A stretch of DNA of 64,000 nucleotides, taken from contig NC_064242.1 of the NCBI RefSeq assembly GCF_023101765.2, forward strand, positions 4,328,327 to 4,392,326. Reading direction: 5' to 3'. The DNA is from Spodoptera frugiperda. Taxonomy: Eukaryota > Arthropoda > Insecta > Lepidoptera > Noctuidae. Each line of letters begins with the position of its first letter. Positions within the stretch are counted from its first letter, which is position 1. A program made the translations under genes and the position numbers. The notes beneath the pieces are model-generated. The model did not search any database and had not been told where the DNA came from. It saw only the letters and a program-made list of their open reading frames with translations. Below are positions 61,139 to 64,000 of the stretch, piece by piece.

Positions 61139-64000
61139 TTATCTTTGATTGAGATCGTTAACCTTTAATTAATTCGACATCTGGTGTTGAGGTATTTCAT
61201 CGAAATAACAAATGAAAGTCACGCAATGTTGACTGTTGTTGTATGCGAATACAATAAAAGAAAAGTTAAGAGTTTGCGTCAGTAAGTTACTTAACACAAT
61301 TACACAGTAGACGAAGATAAATGAAACAGTAACAATAAAATTTAAACAATAAACGTCTCGTATAAAAATAGGACAATCCGTTCAAACTTTCATTTTAATG
61401 AAATGTAGAAACAAAGAATATTCAGAAAGTTTCATAACGAGCCACTCTTTGGAAATATAAACTGAACGTCATCTTGCGAAATGTAAAACCTTATAAAGTT
61501 AAACTTTCAAGTGTAAGTTGAAATGTAAATGTAATAAACAGTGGTACTGAATGTAAAATTGTATGTCAAAGAAAAAATGTAATTAAAACAACAAAGGTGA
61601 ATGCAAAGTTACAAAAGACACAGGTGATAGGAACGTGGTTAATGATACTAGAGAAGAATATAAAACCAAAGTAGATGATAAAAGTCTTATTTCAAAACAA
61701 CACAATGTCGGAGATAAGTAAATCTCAAGCCAAACAAGTATACGTGAAGGGGAGTTCACATCTATCTTGATGAATAAGTTACTGACACAGAACTTCCAAT
61801 CAGCCTTAGTTTATATACCTAATTGAGTTGTACGGGTTCACCAACTTGGAGAATTGATTATTAACGTAGGAATTGCTATTGCAAAGTAAAGAGAGACCCC
61901 ATTTAATACTGTCTTCAGTTAAAACTTTGGCGAAAACATGAAATTGTTCCTTAAGTTATTACAACCAGGGGAAAATAATATTTATGGCTCAGAGAATTGA
62001 GTTTGTAATGCCATAACAGGTCACAATATTGATTAGTTTTCCTTAGTGTACGTAGGTAAATTAGTTTGTAGATTACTGGTCTCCGTTTCTCCTTATTAGT
62101 CTGGGACGATTAGGGTCTTAGCAGCTAGATTACTTCATGCGATCGTTATGTTGAAACAACAAGTAATGAACTTCGATGTTACGTCAATAAATAATCTTCG
62201 ATAAACTCATTATGATTACTGGCAGGTGAGTTACTAAGCGGGGTCGTAATCAGAAATTAATTAAAAGTAATTAAAGCAGACATCACTAATTACATTTTCA
62301 ATTAGATAGAGTGAAAGTCAAATGTTTGTAGAGAATTACCTATTTAAGTTGTGTGAGTAGAAGATAAGAGAAGTGTAATTAAAATTTTACCAGGGCACGT
62401 ATGAGATAGGTGTCATACATATCTAATCAATTTTCACTCAAGATAAAATGTCTATATTAGATATTGTTTTCCACAATTAGGTACTAGATGTAGATAAACG
62501 TCTATCAGTAATCGTTGAGTTTATGATCGATTATTTTAAGTACGTCTGTGATAGGTAATTCCGCATTGATACGTGGTAAGTCACGAGTTTTTATCGAAAT
62601 ATCGAATGAGTTTTGAACAAAGACAATTATTATTATTAACGATATCATATCTAATGTAGAGCAAAACATTCCACATCGATTTAATATATCATTAAATAAT
62701 GATTAAGGTAAATAACTTCACTAACCTCGAACTAATATCAGTATTTAAGTTAATCTCGTATTACAATCGGCGTGACCACTAAAGTTCCAACAAACCCTAT
62801 TTGGTATTCAGCGGATGTAACGAGTCCCGAATCCACGGCCACTGGGGTAAAACAATAACTGTAAATTAAGCTGGAAACTCATTAAAAGCGAGCTGAGAGA
62901 GGACGGTGCGGTGCTTCAACATGTTTTATACGATCGAACTTTAATTGGGCGGACCGAGGTTCACTTGATATTTTGTCAACTTACTCAAATTGGTTCGAAT
63001 TCTCAGTACAAGTTTCAACCAACTGCCACTTTTTAACTTTGGATGTTTACAACTGCGCTCCGTTACATAACGTATCATTTTTTTCATTTGAGTTTGTATT
63101 ACTGTTTATGTAAACTGTTCTTTTACGACACGAAAGCATTTAAAGCAACTCTCTTCTCTTGTTTTTGTTTAAAATTCAGAATTTTATTACCATTACGACC
63201 TTTACGATGTTTATTTTCCTACCATGTATGTGGCATATGAGTAATCACAGCAGGTATGATGGCTCGAGGCACTTGATTCCGTGAAAATGATTCTACATTT
63301 ACATTCAAGTTAACTGCTCCAGCAAAGGTCGATCCGGTCGTTTACAGAGAAGGGAAACCATCAATCAACATTTAGTTGATACGACCACTTGGAATACGAT
63401 TACTTGTACATCGACGTTGGCGCATTTCCAATTCCACTTCAGATAGTTATTTACAACCGTAGAGTTCATGTGCTGGATATAAATATAAATGTTTTAATTG
63501 CAATAAAAATTTAAATACCATGTCGTAACGATAAGCTACGAGTGTTGTTTATAGAAATGTCAGCAAGCGACGTGAAGTGATTAAATTATGTTGAAATGTG
63601 TATTCAAGATAAGTGGAGAAAGTCATTTAAAATATGTTGAACAATACACTATTAACAATACAATGTACGATTGAAAAGAGAATTATGTAAAAACTCAGTA
63701 CACGTACGTATTTTGTGCATAAAGGCTTGTTAGTTATCTGCTATCTGAGTCACAGAATTTATGGTTTGTTTTCCTTTCTCTTACGATGCTCCGAATTGGG
63801 ATGTATAATTTATAGCTCCTAGTTTAATGTGTAACGACTGCTGAGAATCGTATGAAGTTTATTCGTAAACAAACAATCCATTAACGTGGGGTACGTTCAC
63901 TAGTTTATTACACAAAGGCGATATTTTATACAAACAACGATTAATTTTATTAGCACTTGAGATGACCCACAACAAAAACCACAAAATAAGAATAAAGTTC

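Larger units (their letters stand above)
46327..64000. other. Upstream intron or 5' flank of Kdm3
   Basis: About 17.7 kb of AT-rich DNA. Apart from the minisatellite (48854-48930), the hairpin near 49.8 kb, the YY1-motif islands (52.8-57.7 kb) and the decayed transposon (59804-61138), no feature can be supported. Whether it is intron or intergenic depends on where the first exon of the micro-exon isoform lies. Confidence 0.5.

Overview
The window looks like lepidopteran (moth or butterfly) nuclear DNA. It is AT-rich and sparsely coding, scattered with short TAGG/TACC-type tracts, and it carries long introns with phased GT-AG splice sites. This assignment comes from sequence style and protein resemblance; no search was run.

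One protein-coding gene dominates, on the minus strand: a KDM3/JHDM2 (JMJD1-type) histone H3K9 demethylase. I assembled its coding exons by hand. The terminal JmjC exon is 2139-3176. Upstream come 3290-3814, 4084-4297, 4876-4967, 5087-5217, 5305-5452, 5571-7706, 7856-8078, 15644-16121 and a 42-nt micro-exon at 46285-46326. Every junction has consensus splice sites and matching codon phase. The protein has the KDM3 Cys-rich zinc-binding region, an LXXLL motif and a JmjC domain with intact H-x-D...H iron ligands.

The main discovery is that the 5' part of the gene appears to be built from several alternative first exons inside giant introns. (1) At 9181-9233 there is a start exon encoding MKKSEYLRP..., phase-matched to exon 7856-8078. 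(2) At 21617-22014 there is a leader with no ATG on the sense strand, lying just downstream of a CpG/GC-box island. It can splice to a small exon at 19991-20058 that supplies a start codon (MDETAF) in phase with exon 15644-16121. (3) The micro-exon 46285-46326 belongs to an upstream isoform whose first exon is either outside the window or, more speculatively, in the CpG-rich YY1/Pho-motif island near 52.8 kb. The 30-kb intron is enriched in perfect Grainyhead-type AACCGGTT sites.

Region by region: 1-1840 is flank with small ATGGCGC hairpin repeats; 1841-8078 is the compact coding core; 8079-15643 is an intron with the internal promoter and first exon; 16122-46284 is a 30-kb intron with the second internal promoter, palindromes, a possible G-quadruplex and Grainyhead-type sites; 46327-64000 is upstream intron or flank. 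That last part holds a 27-bp minisatellite, a tRNA-like hairpin, YY1-motif islands and an internally deleted DNA-transposon-like element (59804-61138) with a decayed reading frame. No rRNA, convincing tRNA, CRISPR or virus-derived sequence was recognised.
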